Shown here piece after piece: positions 27,117 to 36,577 of a DNA stretch of 64,000 bases; positions within the stretch are counted from its first letter, which is position 1; the number at the start of each line of letters is the position of its first letter. The notes beneath the pieces are model-generated. The model saw nothing but the letters and a program-made list of their open reading frames with translations. It had not been told where the DNA came from and made no database searches. A program made the position numbers and the translations under genes. The stretch is from Paenibacillus sp. JJ-100. GTDB lineage: Bacteria; Bacillota; Bacilli; Paenibacillales; Paenibacillaceae. The stretch covers positions 868,001 through 932,000 of the forward strand of contig NZ_CAOJCM010000001.1 in the NCBI RefSeq assembly GCF_948329825.1, given 5' to 3'.

Positions 27117-27842
27117 ATGGCAACGCAACATCAGCAATGGCTTGCAGCGATGGAAGAGAAATCACGGCGCAGACAGGAGAAGTTTATGGACGACATCGCT
27201 GCCAGATTGAACAGACCCCGATTGCGTCATGCTCCAGTCCAGAATTTTCGCGGCGCCCCGGATTTCTGGAATGAGCTGGAATGGGACGAAGAGAAGCGAA
27301 TTCAGGCTTTTACAGAGAACTTTATCAGTGTAGGTGCTCATGTTATTCGGGTGCCGGACATGGGAGAAGTGGCCCATTTCATTACCAGCAAAGTGCATGA
27401 ATTGAATGCCAAATATATCATTCGACAGAATGAGAATGCTTTGAGGGATCTGGAACTGGAGGGACAGCTTCCCGATGTACAGATTTCCGTCTGGAACAGT
27501 GCGCCTGACGTAGATTGGAAATCGAGAGCGGCTGAAGCAGATATCGGCATTGTGATGGCGGATTATGCGACCGCATATACGGGCTCAGTGACCGTACTTT
27601 CCTCACCAGAGAAAGGACGTTCCGTCAGCTTGCTGCCGACTGTACTGATTCTGATTATTCCGTTGCATAGGCTGCACACGAGATTGGGGGAGACGTTAAT
27701 CGACTTCGACGAAGCGGGAAGAAAACAGCTGCCGGCAGGTATTCATTTTATTTCAGGTCCTAGTCGCTCATCGGACATCGAAAATGATTTGACGATTGGC
27801 GTCCATGGACCAGGTATTGTATATGGTGTACTTGTAGGTTGA
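27117..27842 (+). CDS. lutC: LutC, lactate oxidation LUD subunit
   Basis: A 241-aa LUD-domain protein, third subunit of the lactate oxidation complex. Core motifs DIGIVMADYATAYTGSVTVLS and LLPTVLILIIPLHRL, with the closing FISGPSRSSDIENDLTIGVHGP, are typical of LutC/YkgG. ATG 27117 follows lutB by 3 bases, with GAGGAAGGGG as SD. Terminator at 27899. Confidence 0.94.
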   Translation: MATQHQQWLAAMEEKSRRRQEKFMDDIAARLNRPRLRHAPVQNFRGAPDFWNELEWDEEKRIQAFTENFISVGAHVIRVPDMGEVAHFITSKVHELNAKYIIRQNENALRDLELEGQLPDVQISVWNSAPDVDWKSRAAEADIGIVMADYATAYTGSVTVLSSPEKGRSVSLLPTVLILIIPLHRLHTRLGETLIDFDEAGRKQLPAGIHFISGPSRSSDIENDLTIGVHGPGIVYGVLVG

Positions 27843-27898
27843 TCCGTTTGTAAGGTGAAATAAATTAGGGTGAACAGTTGACTGTCCTTAAGGTGGTT

Positions 27899-27916
27899 CT
27901 GCCTGGGGCAGTTTTT
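27899..27916 (+). terminator. Intrinsic terminator of lutABC
   Basis: CTGCC-TGG-GGCAG is followed by TTTTT. Confidence 0.8.
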
Positions 27917-27948
27917 GTATTACTGGAGATCTAGAGATCCAGTTTTAA

Positions 27949-28065
27949 GGTCCTATGACTTAGGACCGTTGAATCGTAGAAATGGAAATGATATGGTAAA
28001 TAAGGAAATCAAGAAATACCCATTTTTTTTACGCTAAATTGACCAAATTACGATTACGGTCAATT
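27949..28065 (+). promoter_or_regulatory. Inverted repeats upstream of CYP102A
   Basis: GGTCCTA (27949-27955)/TAGGACC (27961-27967) is a perfect hairpin. AATTGACC (28037-28044)/GGTCAATT (28058-28065) is a perfect 8-bp inverted repeat with a 13-bp gap. P450 BM3-type genes in Bacillus are repressed by fatty-acid-responsive TetR regulators on palindromes (Bm3R1, FatR), so the second repeat is a candidate operator. No TetR gene is adjacent. The rest of 27917-28239 holds no gene. Confidence 0.5.
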
Positions 28066-28239
28066 GGTTTTGGGTATGACATATAAACAGAATAGGTTCT
28101 AAGTTTAATGGTTTGTTTGAACCAACCACTAGTCACCATGTGATGAAAGAAGGGGATTCCTACCTAGCTGGTGCTAGCCTGCTAGCAAGCCGCAGAACGG
28201 ATCATTTCACATTTTGAGAATAAGAAGGAGTGAGAGTCA

Positions 28240-31200
28240 ATGCCACCTATTTCAGTACCTCAGCCTAAAACGTATGGTCCATTAGGTAATCTGCCGCACT
28301 TGAACTTTGATGAGCCAATCCAGTCTTTGGTCAAGTTGGCTGAAGAGTATGGACCCATTTTCCGAATGGATTATCCGGGAAGAAGCGAGCTATATATTTC
28401 AAGTGAAAAATATGTAGCGGAAGTGACGAACGAGTCCAAATTTGATAAAAGAGTATGGGCGCCGCTCGCGAAAGTGCGTGCTTTTGCTGGGGATGGGCTC
28501 TTTACGAGCTGGACAGACGAGCCTAACTGGAGAAAGGCGCATAATGTGCTACTCCCAAGCTTCAGTCAGCGCGCAATGCAGGGATACCACAACAAAATGG
28601 TAGATCTTGCTGTGCAGCTTGTTCAGAAGTGGTCCAGACTTAATCCGGATGAAACGGTGAATGTGCCTGATGATATGACGCGTCTGACATTGGACACTAT
28701 TGGTCTATGCGGATTTAATTATCGATTTAATAGCTTTTACCGGGAGGAGCCACATCCATTCATTACAAGCATGGTGCGGGCATTAGATGAATCGATGAGT
28801 TCTTTGCAGCGATTGCGCTTGCAAGATAAATTAATGATCAACAAAAAGAAACAGTTTGAGCAGGACATTCGTTCCATGTTTTCACTGGTGGATCACATCA
28901 TTGCAGAGCGTAAGTCACAGCCGCAGGAAGGGGCAGATGATCTGCTATCTCATATGCTGAGTGGCAAAGACCCGGAGACGGGCGAAACGCTGGATGATGA
29001 AAATATTCGTTATCAGATTATTACATTTCTGATTGCGGGTCATGAGACGACCAGTGGTTTGTTGTCTTTTGCTGTGTATTACCTGATGAAAAATCCAGAT
29101 AAACTAGCGAAAGCTCAAGCAGAAGCAGACGATATTCTGAAAGATCCGGTGCCAACATACAATCAGGTTCGACGTTTGAAATATATTCGTATGGTGTTGA
29201 ATGAAGCTCTGCGCTTGTGGCCAACCGCGCCAGCCTTCTCGTTGTATGCGAAGGAAGATACGGTGCTTGGCGGGCAGTATCCTCTTCAGAAAGGCGACAG
29301 CGTTAGCGTGCTCATTCCTAAGCTGCATCGTGACCGTGAGGCGTGGGGAGATGACGTAGAAGAATTCAGACCGGAACGTTTTGAAGATCCAAGTAAAGTG
29401 CCACATAACGCCTATAAACCTTTTGGTAATGGCCAACGTGCATGTATTGGTCAGCAGTTTGCCCTTCAGGAAGCCACGCTAGTTCTAGGCATGGTGTTGA
29501 AACATTTTGACTTCATAGACCACACGAATTATCAGTTGAAAGTCAAAGAAACATTGACACTTAAACCTGATCAATTCATCATTCGCGTACGTCCACGCGG
29601 AGTTCAACCGCTAATGGCCGTACCTGGTATGGCTATGCAAGAGCCTGCTACAGCCGTGAAAAAGAAGGAGCAAGAAGTTGTTGATGCACACGACACTCCG
29701 ATGCTTGTACTGTATGGCTCCAATCTGGGCACAGCCGAAGGCATCGCTCGTGAAATTGCAGATATGGCCAGATATCAAGGTTTTCGCAGTGAGGTAGCTA
29801 CGCTGGATGATCGAGTGGGCAACCTGCCGCAAGAAGGGGCTGTTGTTATTGTCAGCGCATCCTATAATGGTCAGCCGCCAAGCAACGCCAGCAAATTCGT
29901 AGAATGGATTCAACAAGCAGGTCCAGATGAATTCAAGGGCGTGAAGTATACCGTACTTGGATGTGGTGACCACAACTGGGCAAGCACGTACCAACGCATT
30001 CCACGGTTGATTGATGAACAGCTGTCCTCACGAGGGGCGAAGCGGCTGTCGTCTCTTGGTGAGACGGACGCCAGCGGGGATTTTGAGAAGCAGGTGGAAG
30101 ATTGGACGGAACAATTATGGCCTGATCTGGCACGAACACTGGAGCTGCAACTGAATACAGACGCCAAGAAGGAGCGTAGTTCCCTGTCGGTACAATTCGT
30201 TAGTGGGATGGCCGTGACTCCGCTAGTGGAAACGTATGACGCATATGTGACTTCTGTGTTGGAGAACCGAGAGCTTCATGACGAAGGTAGTGAACGCAGT
30301 ACAAGACATCTGGAGATCAAACTGCCCGAGGGAATCACATACAAAGAAGGCGATCATCTAGGCGTACTGCCGCAAAATCCACCTGAACTTGTGGAGCGTG
30401 TGCTCCGCCGCTACGGATTCACCGGAACCGAGCATCTGGTACTGGATGCATCAGGGCGAAGCGCAGCCCATCTTCCGCTGCAACGTCCAGTAAACCTCTA
30501 TGACCTGCTTACCCATAGTGTGGAACTGCAAGAAGCTGCAACACGTGCGCAACTTAGAGAACTTGCGGCATATACGGTATGTCCTCCACATAAGAAGGAG
30601 CTTGAGGCGCTGCTGGATGAAACGTCATATATGAAAGAAGTACGCAGCAAACGCATCTCCATGCTGGACTATCTGGAGAAATATGAAGCATGTGAACTGC
30701 CCTTTGAACGTTTTCTGGAGTTGCTGCCTTCCTTGAAGGCCAGATATTATTCCATATCCAGCTCACCACGAGTTCAGCCAGAGCAAGCTAGCATTACAGT
30801 AAGCGTCGTGAAGGAGCCTGCGTGGAGCGGACAAGGAATATATAAAGGGATCGCATCGAATTATCTATCCGGCTTGAAGTCTGGTGATGAGGTCGTGATG
30901 TTTGTCCGGACACCGGAATCCGGCTTCCAGCTGCCAGAACGTCCAGAAGTGCCGATTATTATGGTTGGTCCGGGTACAGGTGTAGCCCCGTTCCGTGGTT
31001 TCTTGCAGGCCAGACATGTAATGAAAGAGCAAGGGATGCCGGTTGGTGAAGCCCATCTATACTTCGGTTGCCGCAATCCTGAGCATGATTATCTGTATAA
31101 AAACGAGCTTGAAACTGCACAACAGGAAGGACTCGTACACCTTCATACGGCGTTTTCCCGTGTACAAGGGGAAGAAAAGTGTTATGTTCAGCATCGGATG

Positions 31201-31413
31201 AAAGAGGATGCACATCTGCTGATTCCTTTGCTGGAGGACGGTGCCCATCTCTATATTTGTGGGGATGGCAGTAAAATGGCTCCCGATGTTGAAGCCACGC
31301 TGAAGCAAGCCTATATAGACATCAAAGGAAAGACCTCACAAGAAGCAGAAACGTGGCTTGACCAGCTTCAGGAGCAGGGCCGTTATGCAAAGGACGTTTG
31401 GACAGGGATTTAG
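28240..31413 (+). CDS. CYP102A self-sufficient fatty-acid hydroxylase
   Basis: A 1057-aa natural fusion of a P450 and its reductase, homologous to P450 BM3 (CYP102A1) throughout. P450 part: I-helix AGHETTSG, heme motif [10 protein letters not shown] with Cys402, and PGR plus Tyr residues corresponding to Arg47/Tyr51 that bind fatty-acid carboxylate; the Phe87 region AGDGLFTSW is kept. The FMN domain begins near residue 487 ([12 protein letters not shown]); FAD/NADPH domains follow ([29 protein letters not shown]). It should hydroxylate medium to long fatty acids subterminally with NADPH. SD AAGGAGTGAG. Known Bacillus relatives are inducible by fatty acids. Confidence 0.96.
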   Translation: MPPISVPQPKTYGPLGNLPHLNFDEPIQSLVKLAEEYGPIFRMDYPGRSELYISSEKYVAEVTNESKFDKRVWAPLAKVRAFAGDGLFTSWTDEPNWRKAHNVLLPSFSQRAMQGYHNKMVDLAVQLVQKWSRLNPDETVNVPDDMTRLTLDTIGLCGFNYRFNSFYREEPHPFITSMVRALDESMSSLQRLRLQDKLMINKKKQFEQDIRSMFSLVDHIIAERKSQPQEGADDLLSHMLSGKDPETGETLDDENIRYQIITFLIAGHETTSGLLSFAVYYLMKNPDKLAKAQAEADDILKDPVPTYNQVRRLKYIRMVLNEALRLWPTAPAFSLYAKEDTVLGGQYPLQKGDSVSVLIPKLHRDREAWGDDVEEFRPERFEDPSKVPHNAYKPFGNGQRACIGQQFALQEATLVLGMVLKHFDFIDHTNYQLKVKETLTLKPDQFIIRVRPRGVQPLMAVPGMAMQEPATAVKKKEQEVVDAHDTPMLVLYGSNLGTAEGIAREIADMARYQGFRSEVATLDDRVGNLPQEGAVVIVSASYNGQPPSNASKFVEWIQQAGPDEFKGVKYTVLGCGDHNWASTYQRIPRLIDEQLSSRGAKRLSSLGETDASGDFEKQVEDWTEQLWPDLARTLELQLNTDAKKERSSLSVQFVSGMAVTPLVETYDAYVTSVLENRELHDEGSERSTRHLEIKLPEGITYKEGDHLGVLPQNPPELVERVLRRYGFTGTEHLVLDASGRSAAHLPLQRPVNLYDLLTHSVELQEAATRAQLRELAAYTVCPPHKKELEALLDETSYMKEVRSKRISMLDYLEKYEACELPFERFLELLPSLKARYYSISSSPRVQPEQASITVSVVKEPAWSGQGIYKGIASNYLSGLKSGDEVVMFVRTPESGFQLPERPEVPIIMVGPGTGVAPFRGFLQARHVMKEQGMPVGEAHLYFGCRNPEHDYLYKNELETAQQEGLVHLHTAFSRVQGEEKCYVQHRMKEDAHLLIPLLEDGAHLYICGDGSKMAPDVEATLKQAYIDIKGKTSQEAETWLDQLQEQGRYAKDVWTGI

Positions 31414-31434
31414 CAATGATCGGTATTAGCCTCG

Positions 31435-31470
31435 TGGTGAGAGCGGAGACAACCGCTTCTCACCATTTTT
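31435..31470 (+). terminator. Intrinsic terminator of CYP102A
   Basis: TGGTGAGAGCGG (31435-31446) pairs with CCGCTTCTCACCA (31453-31465), with one bulge, then TTTTT. Confidence 0.88.
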
Positions 31471-31528
31471 CTTTCATCGAGCTGCCGTACAAGAGTTCAA
31501 TGTTCCATAGTTCTGTACGCAGTTCTTT

Positions 31529-31954
31529 CTATGAACGACGGACACAAGCACGTTTCCGTTGGAGCGCCCGCTTACGAGGTCGGTAAATCGACTCCACGCT
31601 GGAGAGTGGAAACAGAATACGCGAAGGAAATTTTCCTTTTCCTTGCAACTCAATATAATTGAGTCCAACGCTCACCAGTCTGATATTTCTGAATGCATTT
31701 CGTGATGGGAACGTCGTGCGAATGCCAACTCTAATCCCTCGTTGTGTGCGTGGAATGTCGAATACCCGAATGGAATTCAGGCTAAGCGGAATAAATAATT
31801 GACGATTGATTTTGATAAAATTACGAGGGAATACCCGACGAATCCGCCCAGTCTCCATACCGGAACGTGGGGCGTTAAGCTCAGCAAGATGTCCCTCGAG
31901 TTGGGCCAACCGCTGCTGGAGTGTAATGCCTGTTCGAAGATGCTGCCAGCTCAT
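31529..31954 (-). CDS. Basic hypothetical protein
   Basis: A 141-aa, Arg-rich protein. N-terminus is an amphipathic helix (LQQRLAQLEGHLAEL), the middle is beta-like (NRQLFIPLSLNSIRVFDIPRTQRG), and the tail is strongly basic (YRPRKRALQRKRACVRRS). I do not recognise the family. Read on the minus strand, GGAGGAT lies 6-7 bases before ATG 31954, which supports a real gene. Internal short hydrophobic strands argue against disorder. Nucleic-acid binding is possible from charge alone but unproven. Confidence 0.65.
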   Translation of the reverse strand: MSWQHLRTGITLQQRLAQLEGHLAELNAPRSGMETGRIRRVFPRNFIKINRQLFIPLSLNSIRVFDIPRTQRGIRVGIRTTFPSRNAFRNIRLVSVGLNYIELQGKGKFPSRILFPLSSVESIYRPRKRALQRKRACVRRS

Positions 31955-32095
31955 AAATCATCCTCCGTTCGTCATATAGTCCTAGTATATGAATGGAGAT
32001 ATGAGGAAGGTGAGTACTTGACAGCCTATGTTCAACGTTAGATTTTTAGGTACATGAAAAGTGTAGGAAGCGTCTAATTGAAATGAAACCAGAAC

Positions 32096-32136
32096 AGGCG
32101 TAAGCTCAGAGATTCCAGATCCCTGAGCTTACGCCT
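32096..32136 (-). terminator. Terminator of the Gfo/Idh/MocA gene
   Basis: A perfect 14-bp stem AGGCGTAAGCTCAG (32096-32109) / CTGAGCTTACGCCT (32123-32136). On the minus strand a T-rich stretch follows. Confidence 0.8.
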
Positions 32137-32144
32137 TATTTATG

Positions 32145-33434
32145 CTAGAATTGCACCAATGTGCCGACTTTCACAGGAAGGCCTGTGGCGATAGCGCGAT
32201 TGGCTGCTATACCTGTTAGGATCGAGCGGGCACCATCTACATGATTAGCTGCACGATGGAACGGATCTTCTGACGGCGCGCCGAACAGATCGTTCAGCAG
32301 CACAGGGTCACCTCCGCCGTGACCGCCTTCTTTTTCCTCCACATCTACTTCATAAGGTGCGCCGAACATTGGCAGCACGCGTAGCGTTTTGCCGATCAGA
32401 GCGCCTTCCTTGCTCTTATCGCCCAGTGAATTGACGTAGGATTGCTCCACAATACTCATCTCGATACGTCCTTTAGTACCGTTGATGGCGATGCGATAAC
32501 CTTCCCACGGCTGATAAGCGACAAGGGAGTAGGTGAGGATCGCTTTGTTTTGATACTGGACTAGAACACCCATCGTATCCTCAATGTTGATGCCGTCTCC
32601 AAATACACTTTGATCACGCTGGTATCCATCTGCTGTCTCGGCATCGAGATACATGGATTTCAGATGATCATCCGAATCCAGATGCAGGGCGAATGGATCA
32701 TCCTGTGCTAGCGGATTGCCTGTAGCACGGCTATAAAATTGAGTGACCCCGCGTTCTTCTGCATTTTCTCTGCCATAGAACATCAGATCTCCAAAAGCAA
32801 ATACGGTATCCGGTTGTGAACCAATCCAGAAGTTCACCAGATCAAAATGATGCGTAGATTTGTGTACCAGCAATCCGCCGCTATTACGCTTGTCCCGGTG
32901 CCAACGACGGAAGTAATCCGCACCATGCCGAGTATTCAGTAGCCATTCGAAGTGTACGGACGTCACTTTGCCTATCGTATCGTTCAGAATGAGCTCCCGT
33001 ATTTTCGTGTGATGTGGTGCATAACGATAATTGAATGTCACGCGTACGTTCTGTCCGGTACGTTTCACAGCATCCAGAATATCCTGACATTTCTCTTCAT
33101 TGATGGTCATCGGTTTCTCGGTAACGACGTCACAACCAAGCTCCATCGCCCGTATGATATATTTATGGTGTGTCCGATCCACACTGGTCACGATCACGTA
33201 ATCTGGCTTCTCGTTTTCAATCATCTGGTCGAATTGATCTGCTAGGTATGTTGGCACTTCAGTATAGTTATATTTTTCTCGCAGCAGCTTATTCGCATAA
33301 TTCATACGCACCTGATTGATATCACAGAAGCCGACAAGCTCGGAAGTTTCATTAAAATCTCGGGTCAAGGCACCGTAGAAAAATTCAGCACGACCACCGG
33401 TTCCGACTAATACATAACGTTTTTTCTTACCCAT
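32145..33434 (-). CDS. Gfo/Idh/MocA-family oxidoreductase
   Basis: A 429-aa NAD(P)-dependent sugar or cyclitol dehydrogenase-type protein. The Rossmann nucleotide loop is VLVGTGGRAEFFYGAL; the conserved EKP of the family is in VVTEKPMTINEEKC; the later DFFRRWHRDKR-type segment (ADYFRRWHRDKRNSGGLLVHKSTHHFD region) carries the usual His/Asp. ATG 33434 follows GGAGGAGG; an in-frame TTG upstream would include the SD. Divergent from an AraC regulator, which may control it. Substrate unknown. Confidence 0.88.
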   Translation of the reverse strand: MGKKKRYVLVGTGGRAEFFYGALTRDFNETSELVGFCDINQVRMNYANKLLREKYNYTEVPTYLADQFDQMIENEKPDYVIVTSVDRTHHKYIIRAMELGCDVVTEKPMTINEEKCQDILDAVKRTGQNVRVTFNYRYAPHHTKIRELILNDTIGKVTSVHFEWLLNTRHGADYFRRWHRDKRNSGGLLVHKSTHHFDLVNFWIGSQPDTVFAFGDLMFYGRENAEERGVTQFYSRATGNPLAQDDPFALHLDSDDHLKSMYLDAETADGYQRDQSVFGDGINIEDTMGVLVQYQNKAILTYSLVAYQPWEGYRIAINGTKGRIEMSIVEQSYVNSLGDKSKEGALIGKTLRVLPMFGAPYEVDVEEKEGGHGGGDPVLLNDLFGAPSEDPFHRAANHVDGARSILTGIAANRAIATGLPVKVGTLVQF

Positions 33435-33501
33435 GCATATCGCCTCCTCCAATATAGGTTTAGCCTATAACAAGGAAGCACTTCTTTCGCCGCATTTCAT
33501 G

Positions 33502-33538
33502 CGAAACCGCTTTCAAACACCGCATATTTTGCTATAAT
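33502..33538 (+). promoter_or_regulatory. cre-like site and promoter between divergent genes
   Basis: Read on the minus strand, TGAAAGCGGTTTCG (33502-33515) matches the CcpA cre consensus TGWAANCGNTNWCA at all but the last base. It overlaps the possible -35 (TTTCAA, 33511-33516) of the AraC gene, whose -10 is TATAAT at 33533-33538 (16-bp spacer). Confidence 0.6.
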
Positions 33539-33559
33539 TATGAAAAAGGAGAGAGGGAT

Positions 33560-34456
33560 ATGACGGAAGCCATTCGTGCGGATTATCAGGATTCAGCGGA
33601 TTTATTACATATCGAATACGATCGTCGTATCGGATATTTTTCGATGACAGATGATCATTTTCATGAACACTATGAGTTATATTATTTACTTTCCGGTGAC
33701 CGCATTTATTTTATCAAAGATCGTTCGTACCGGATCAAAGCAGGGGATTTGGTATTTGTAGACCGCAGCACGGTGCATAAAACATTGGAGAGCGGAGTGC
33801 CCGACCATGAGCGGATTGTACTGTACTTCCAGCCCGAACTGTTTGCCGCTATGGCCGTCACAAGTGATATGGCCGAGAAATTAACGGAGCCTTTTCGATG
33901 GGACGTACCCATTGTGAGATTTCCCTCGCATATCGTGAAGGTGACCGAGGCAATCGTCGCAGAGATGGTGAGTGAGATACGTAAGCCTGACGAGGGAAGT
34001 GGAATGGTGCTACGTCATCGTACGTTGGAGCTGCTACTCCACACCTACCGTCATCATCATCTAGGACGTATACACACTGAGGATCAGGATCCCGTTCTTC
34101 ATCCCAAGATTCAAGTCGTTGTCCGCTTCCTGAATGAAAATTATCAGAATCCACTAACACTGCCTGAGGTTGCAGACCAGTTTCGCATTAGTCCACATTA
34201 TTTAAGCCGGCTGTTTAAACAAACGACGGGTTTTGCCTTCAGTGACTATCTTAATCTGCTCCGAGTGAAGGAGGCTCAGCGTTTGCTACGAGAGAGTGAT
34301 GAGTCCGTTACAGACATTGCCATGTTAGCAGGATTCGGCAATTTTTCGCATTTTGGCAAGATGTTCAAACGAGCTGTTCAGATGTCACCCAGGACGTACA
34401 GGCAGGAGTATAAGGGACGAAGTGAGATGAAAAAACAAAATCCTATGAAAGTATGA
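33560..34456 (+). CDS. AraC-family regulator with cupin sensor
   Basis: A 298-aa regulator with an N-terminal cupin-like AraC binding domain (FHEHYELYYLLSGDRIYFI, residues about 33-120) and a C-terminal double helix-turn-helix: LTLPEVADQFRISPHYLSRLF and SVTDIAMLAGFGNFSHFGKMFKR, ending MSPRTYRQEY. SD AAAAGGAGAGAGGG before ATG 33560. Divergent to the Gfo/Idh/MocA gene and probably its sugar-sensing regulator. Confidence 0.9.
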   Translation: MTEAIRADYQDSADLLHIEYDRRIGYFSMTDDHFHEHYELYYLLSGDRIYFIKDRSYRIKAGDLVFVDRSTVHKTLESGVPDHERIVLYFQPELFAAMAVTSDMAEKLTEPFRWDVPIVRFPSHIVKVTEAIVAEMVSEIRKPDEGSGMVLRHRTLELLLHTYRHHHLGRIHTEDQDPVLHPKIQVVVRFLNENYQNPLTLPEVADQFRISPHYLSRLFKQTTGFAFSDYLNLLRVKEAQRLLRESDESVTDIAMLAGFGNFSHFGKMFKRAVQMSPRTYRQEYKGRSEMKKQNPMKV

Positions 34457-34509
34457 AATATTAGTCAGAGTGAGTAAGGGTTATGAGCATGACGAGCTTC
34501 CATTTGTCT

Positions 34510-34538
34510 TTCATGCATAACATATATTCCTATATAAT
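34510..34538 (+). promoter_or_regulatory. Possible promoter of the 34.6-39.8 kb gene run
   Basis: TATAAT at 34533-34538 with TTCATG 17 bp upstream (34510-34515). The -10 is perfect, the -35 weak. Confidence 0.4.
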
Positions 34539-34616
34539 CATTTATATATTTATGGATCTAATCTAGTCACCTCAGATGCGCTTCATATCTTGGAAAAGAA
34601 GAGAGGGGTTCTACTT

Positions 34617-35069
34617 ATGACAAGAGTCGAAACCAGACTACAGGAATTAGGAATCAAGCTTCCGCAATCGAGCGCTCCTGCGGGCAAATATGCAAACGCC
34701 GTAATCGTGAACGGAATCATGTATGTATCAGGAAAAGGACCGGCAACGGATGAGCGCGGTAAACTGGGTGTAGAATTCACGACCGAACAAGGATATGACT
34801 TTGCCTGGAACGCAGGGCTGGAAGTACTTGCTGTCGTTCAAGATGTGCTCGGATCGCTTGATCGGGTCAAACGAGTCGTTAAAGTGCAAGGGTTCATCAA
34901 CGCCTCGGTTTCCTATCAGGAACACCATAAGGTGCTGAATGGAATTTCCGATTTAATGATTGAAGTTTTCGAAGAAAAGGGCGTGCATGCCCGGTCGGTC
35001 TTGGGTGCCGCATCCGTCAGAGATAATCTGCCGCTGATTATTGATTCGATTTTCCACGTAGAGGAGTAG
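34617..35069 (+). CDS. RidA/YjgF family protein
   Basis: A 150-aa YjgF/RidA-like protein (chorismate-mutase-like fold). RidA members hydrolyse reactive enamine/imine intermediates, but this branch (MTRVETRLQELGIKLPQSSAPAGKYANAV start) is often unassigned. FINASVSYQEHHKVLNG and the final ARSVLGAASVRDNLPLIIDSIFHVE fit the family; the arginine in ARSVLGAA is the usual carboxylate-binding position. ATG 34617 follows GAGAGGGG. First gene of a co-directional run; the next gene starts 6 bases after its stop. Confidence 0.85.
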   Translation: MTRVETRLQELGIKLPQSSAPAGKYANAVIVNGIMYVSGKGPATDERGKLGVEFTTEQGYDFAWNAGLEVLAVVQDVLGSLDRVKRVVKVQGFINASVSYQEHHKVLNGISDLMIEVFEEKGVHARSVLGAASVRDNLPLIIDSIFHVEE

Positions 35070-35074
35070 GATTC

Positions 35075-35677
35075 ATGGCTGATACAGATGTGTTTAACCC
35101 TATGATGCTCGAGTTCCCCGAGAGCTTTCATACGGAACGACTTACCATTCGTGCACCCCAGTGGGGGGATGGCAAGCATGTCAATGAAGCGATTCGGGAA
35201 AGTGTGGAAGAGTTGCGCCCATGGTTACCTTTTGCCGAGAACATCCCTTCACTAGAGCAATCAGAAATAACGGCACGTAGAGCCAGACTGAAATTTTTGG
35301 AACGAAGTGATCTGATGTTGCACTTGCGCGATAAAGTGACGGACGAGTTCGTGGGCAGTAGCGGTCTTCATCGGATAGACTGGAATGCTCGCTGCTTTGA
35401 GATTGGTTATTGGGTTCGCACCTCCCGGTCGGGTGAAGGCCTGGTCACAGAAGCTGTGGCTGGGATTGAACAATTTGCGATCATGCATCTTCAGGCTAAT
35501 CGGCTTGAGATTCGGTGCGATGCCCGTAATGTCCGAAGTGCCAAGGTCGCAGAACGGTCAGGCTACACCCTTGAAGGTGTACTTCGCAAAATAAAACAGG
35601 ATCGAGCAGGTACGTGGGTGGATCAGATGATATTCTCCAAAGTGAGGGGGATTGAGTTCGGTTCGAGAAAGCAATGA
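35075..35677 (+). CDS. GNAT N-acetyltransferase, RimJ/RimL type
   Basis: A 200-aa acetyltransferase. Begins FHTERLTIRAPQWGDGKHV as in RimJ/RimL-like proteins; the acetyl-CoA region is FEIGYWVRTSRSGEGLVTEA, and the late NRLEIRCDARNVRSAKVAERSGYTLEG is classic. Substrate may be a ribosomal-protein N-terminus or a small amine. SD GAGGAG lies in the end of the RidA gene, so translation is probably coupled. Confidence 0.9.
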   Translation: MADTDVFNPMMLEFPESFHTERLTIRAPQWGDGKHVNEAIRESVEELRPWLPFAENIPSLEQSEITARRARLKFLERSDLMLHLRDKVTDEFVGSSGLHRIDWNARCFEIGYWVRTSRSGEGLVTEAVAGIEQFAIMHLQANRLEIRCDARNVRSAKVAERSGYTLEGVLRKIKQDRAGTWVDQMIFSKVRGIEFGSRKQ

Positions 35678-35721
35678 TAGAATGTTCAATTAGGAGTTCA
35701 AACTCAGAGAGGATGAACCAA

Positions 35722-36543
35722 ATGGAGCTGATGGCACAGGGAAGAACGGCGGAAATCTACGATTATGCTGATGGTCTTATATTCAAATTATACCGGACTG
35801 GGTTCTCCGCTGAAGCGGTACGTAACGAATTTCGAATCACTCAATGGGGCTATGAGAAAGGGTTGCCCGTACCTCGAACTGTAAAACGAATGGATTATGC
35901 TACGCGCACAGGCATCGTATTTGAACGATTTGAGGGAACAACGCTGTTATCGCTCATTATGCGGCAGCCCGAATTGCTGGAGACGTTATCGTCAAACATG
36001 GCAGCGTATCATGCTAAACTGCATACTGTTCAGGATGAGGGCAATACACTGCCTTCTCAAAAAGAAATACTGAAGAACGCGATTCTGCGTGTATCTAGCT
36101 TATCCGAGGTTGAGCGGGCAAGACTGATTCACTATTTATCTGAATTGCCTGAGCATCGCGTGATCTGTCATGGTGACTATCATCCTGATAATGTGATGTT
36201 GAGCAAAGACGGAAGACAGCATTGTGTTATTGATTGGATGACGGGAATGGCCGGTGATCCTGCGGGTGATGTGGCCCGGACGTGGGTAATATTAAAGTGC
36301 GGTAAGCTGCCGGATGATACGGCTGATTCCGTTCGGGAAGGGTTTGAACAGGCTCGAAGTTATATTTTGCAGCATTACATAACGCATTACATCGAATTTT
36401 CCGGGATCACCGATGAACAGATCGATGTATGGAAGCTGCCCGTGGCGGCCGCGCGTCTAGACGAAGGTCTATCGGCTTCCGAAACAGAGCACCTGATTCA
36501 ATTCGTACGGGATAGACTCCGTACACTGGATGAAACAATCTAG
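35722..36543 (+). CDS. Aminoglycoside-phosphotransferase-like kinase
   Basis: A 273-aa APH/choline-kinase-like phosphotransferase. Catalytic loop CHGDYHPDNVML (His-x-Asp...Asn) and the metal-binding VIDWMTGMAGDPAGDVA (in place of DFG) are intact. N-terminal lobe starts AQGRTAEIYDYADGLIFKLY. Drug resistance is not implied; similar proteins act on many small substrates. ATG 35722 has SD AGAGAGG at 9 bases. An upstream ATG 35674 overlaps the GNAT stop (ATGA) but has no SD, and would add 16 residues. Confidence 0.85.
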   Translation: MELMAQGRTAEIYDYADGLIFKLYRTGFSAEAVRNEFRITQWGYEKGLPVPRTVKRMDYATRTGIVFERFEGTTLLSLIMRQPELLETLSSNMAAYHAKLHTVQDEGNTLPSQKEILKNAILRVSSLSEVERARLIHYLSELPEHRVICHGDYHPDNVMLSKDGRQHCVIDWMTGMAGDPAGDVARTWVILKCGKLPDDTADSVREGFEQARSYILQHYITHYIEFSGITDEQIDVWKLPVAAARLDEGLSASETEHLIQFVRDRLRTLDETI

Positions 36544-36577
36544 ACAACATGATGAGATAAAAGAGGGTGAAGAGTAC

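Noticed and set aside
28164..28190. Three CTAGC copies before CYP102A
   Set aside because: Short, irregularly spaced, partly self-palindromic; I see no promoter relation.
35722..36543. Reading the APH-like kinase as an antibiotic resistance gene
   Set aside because: Only general kinase motifs are visible; the family covers many non-drug substrates and the neighbours do not suggest resistance.
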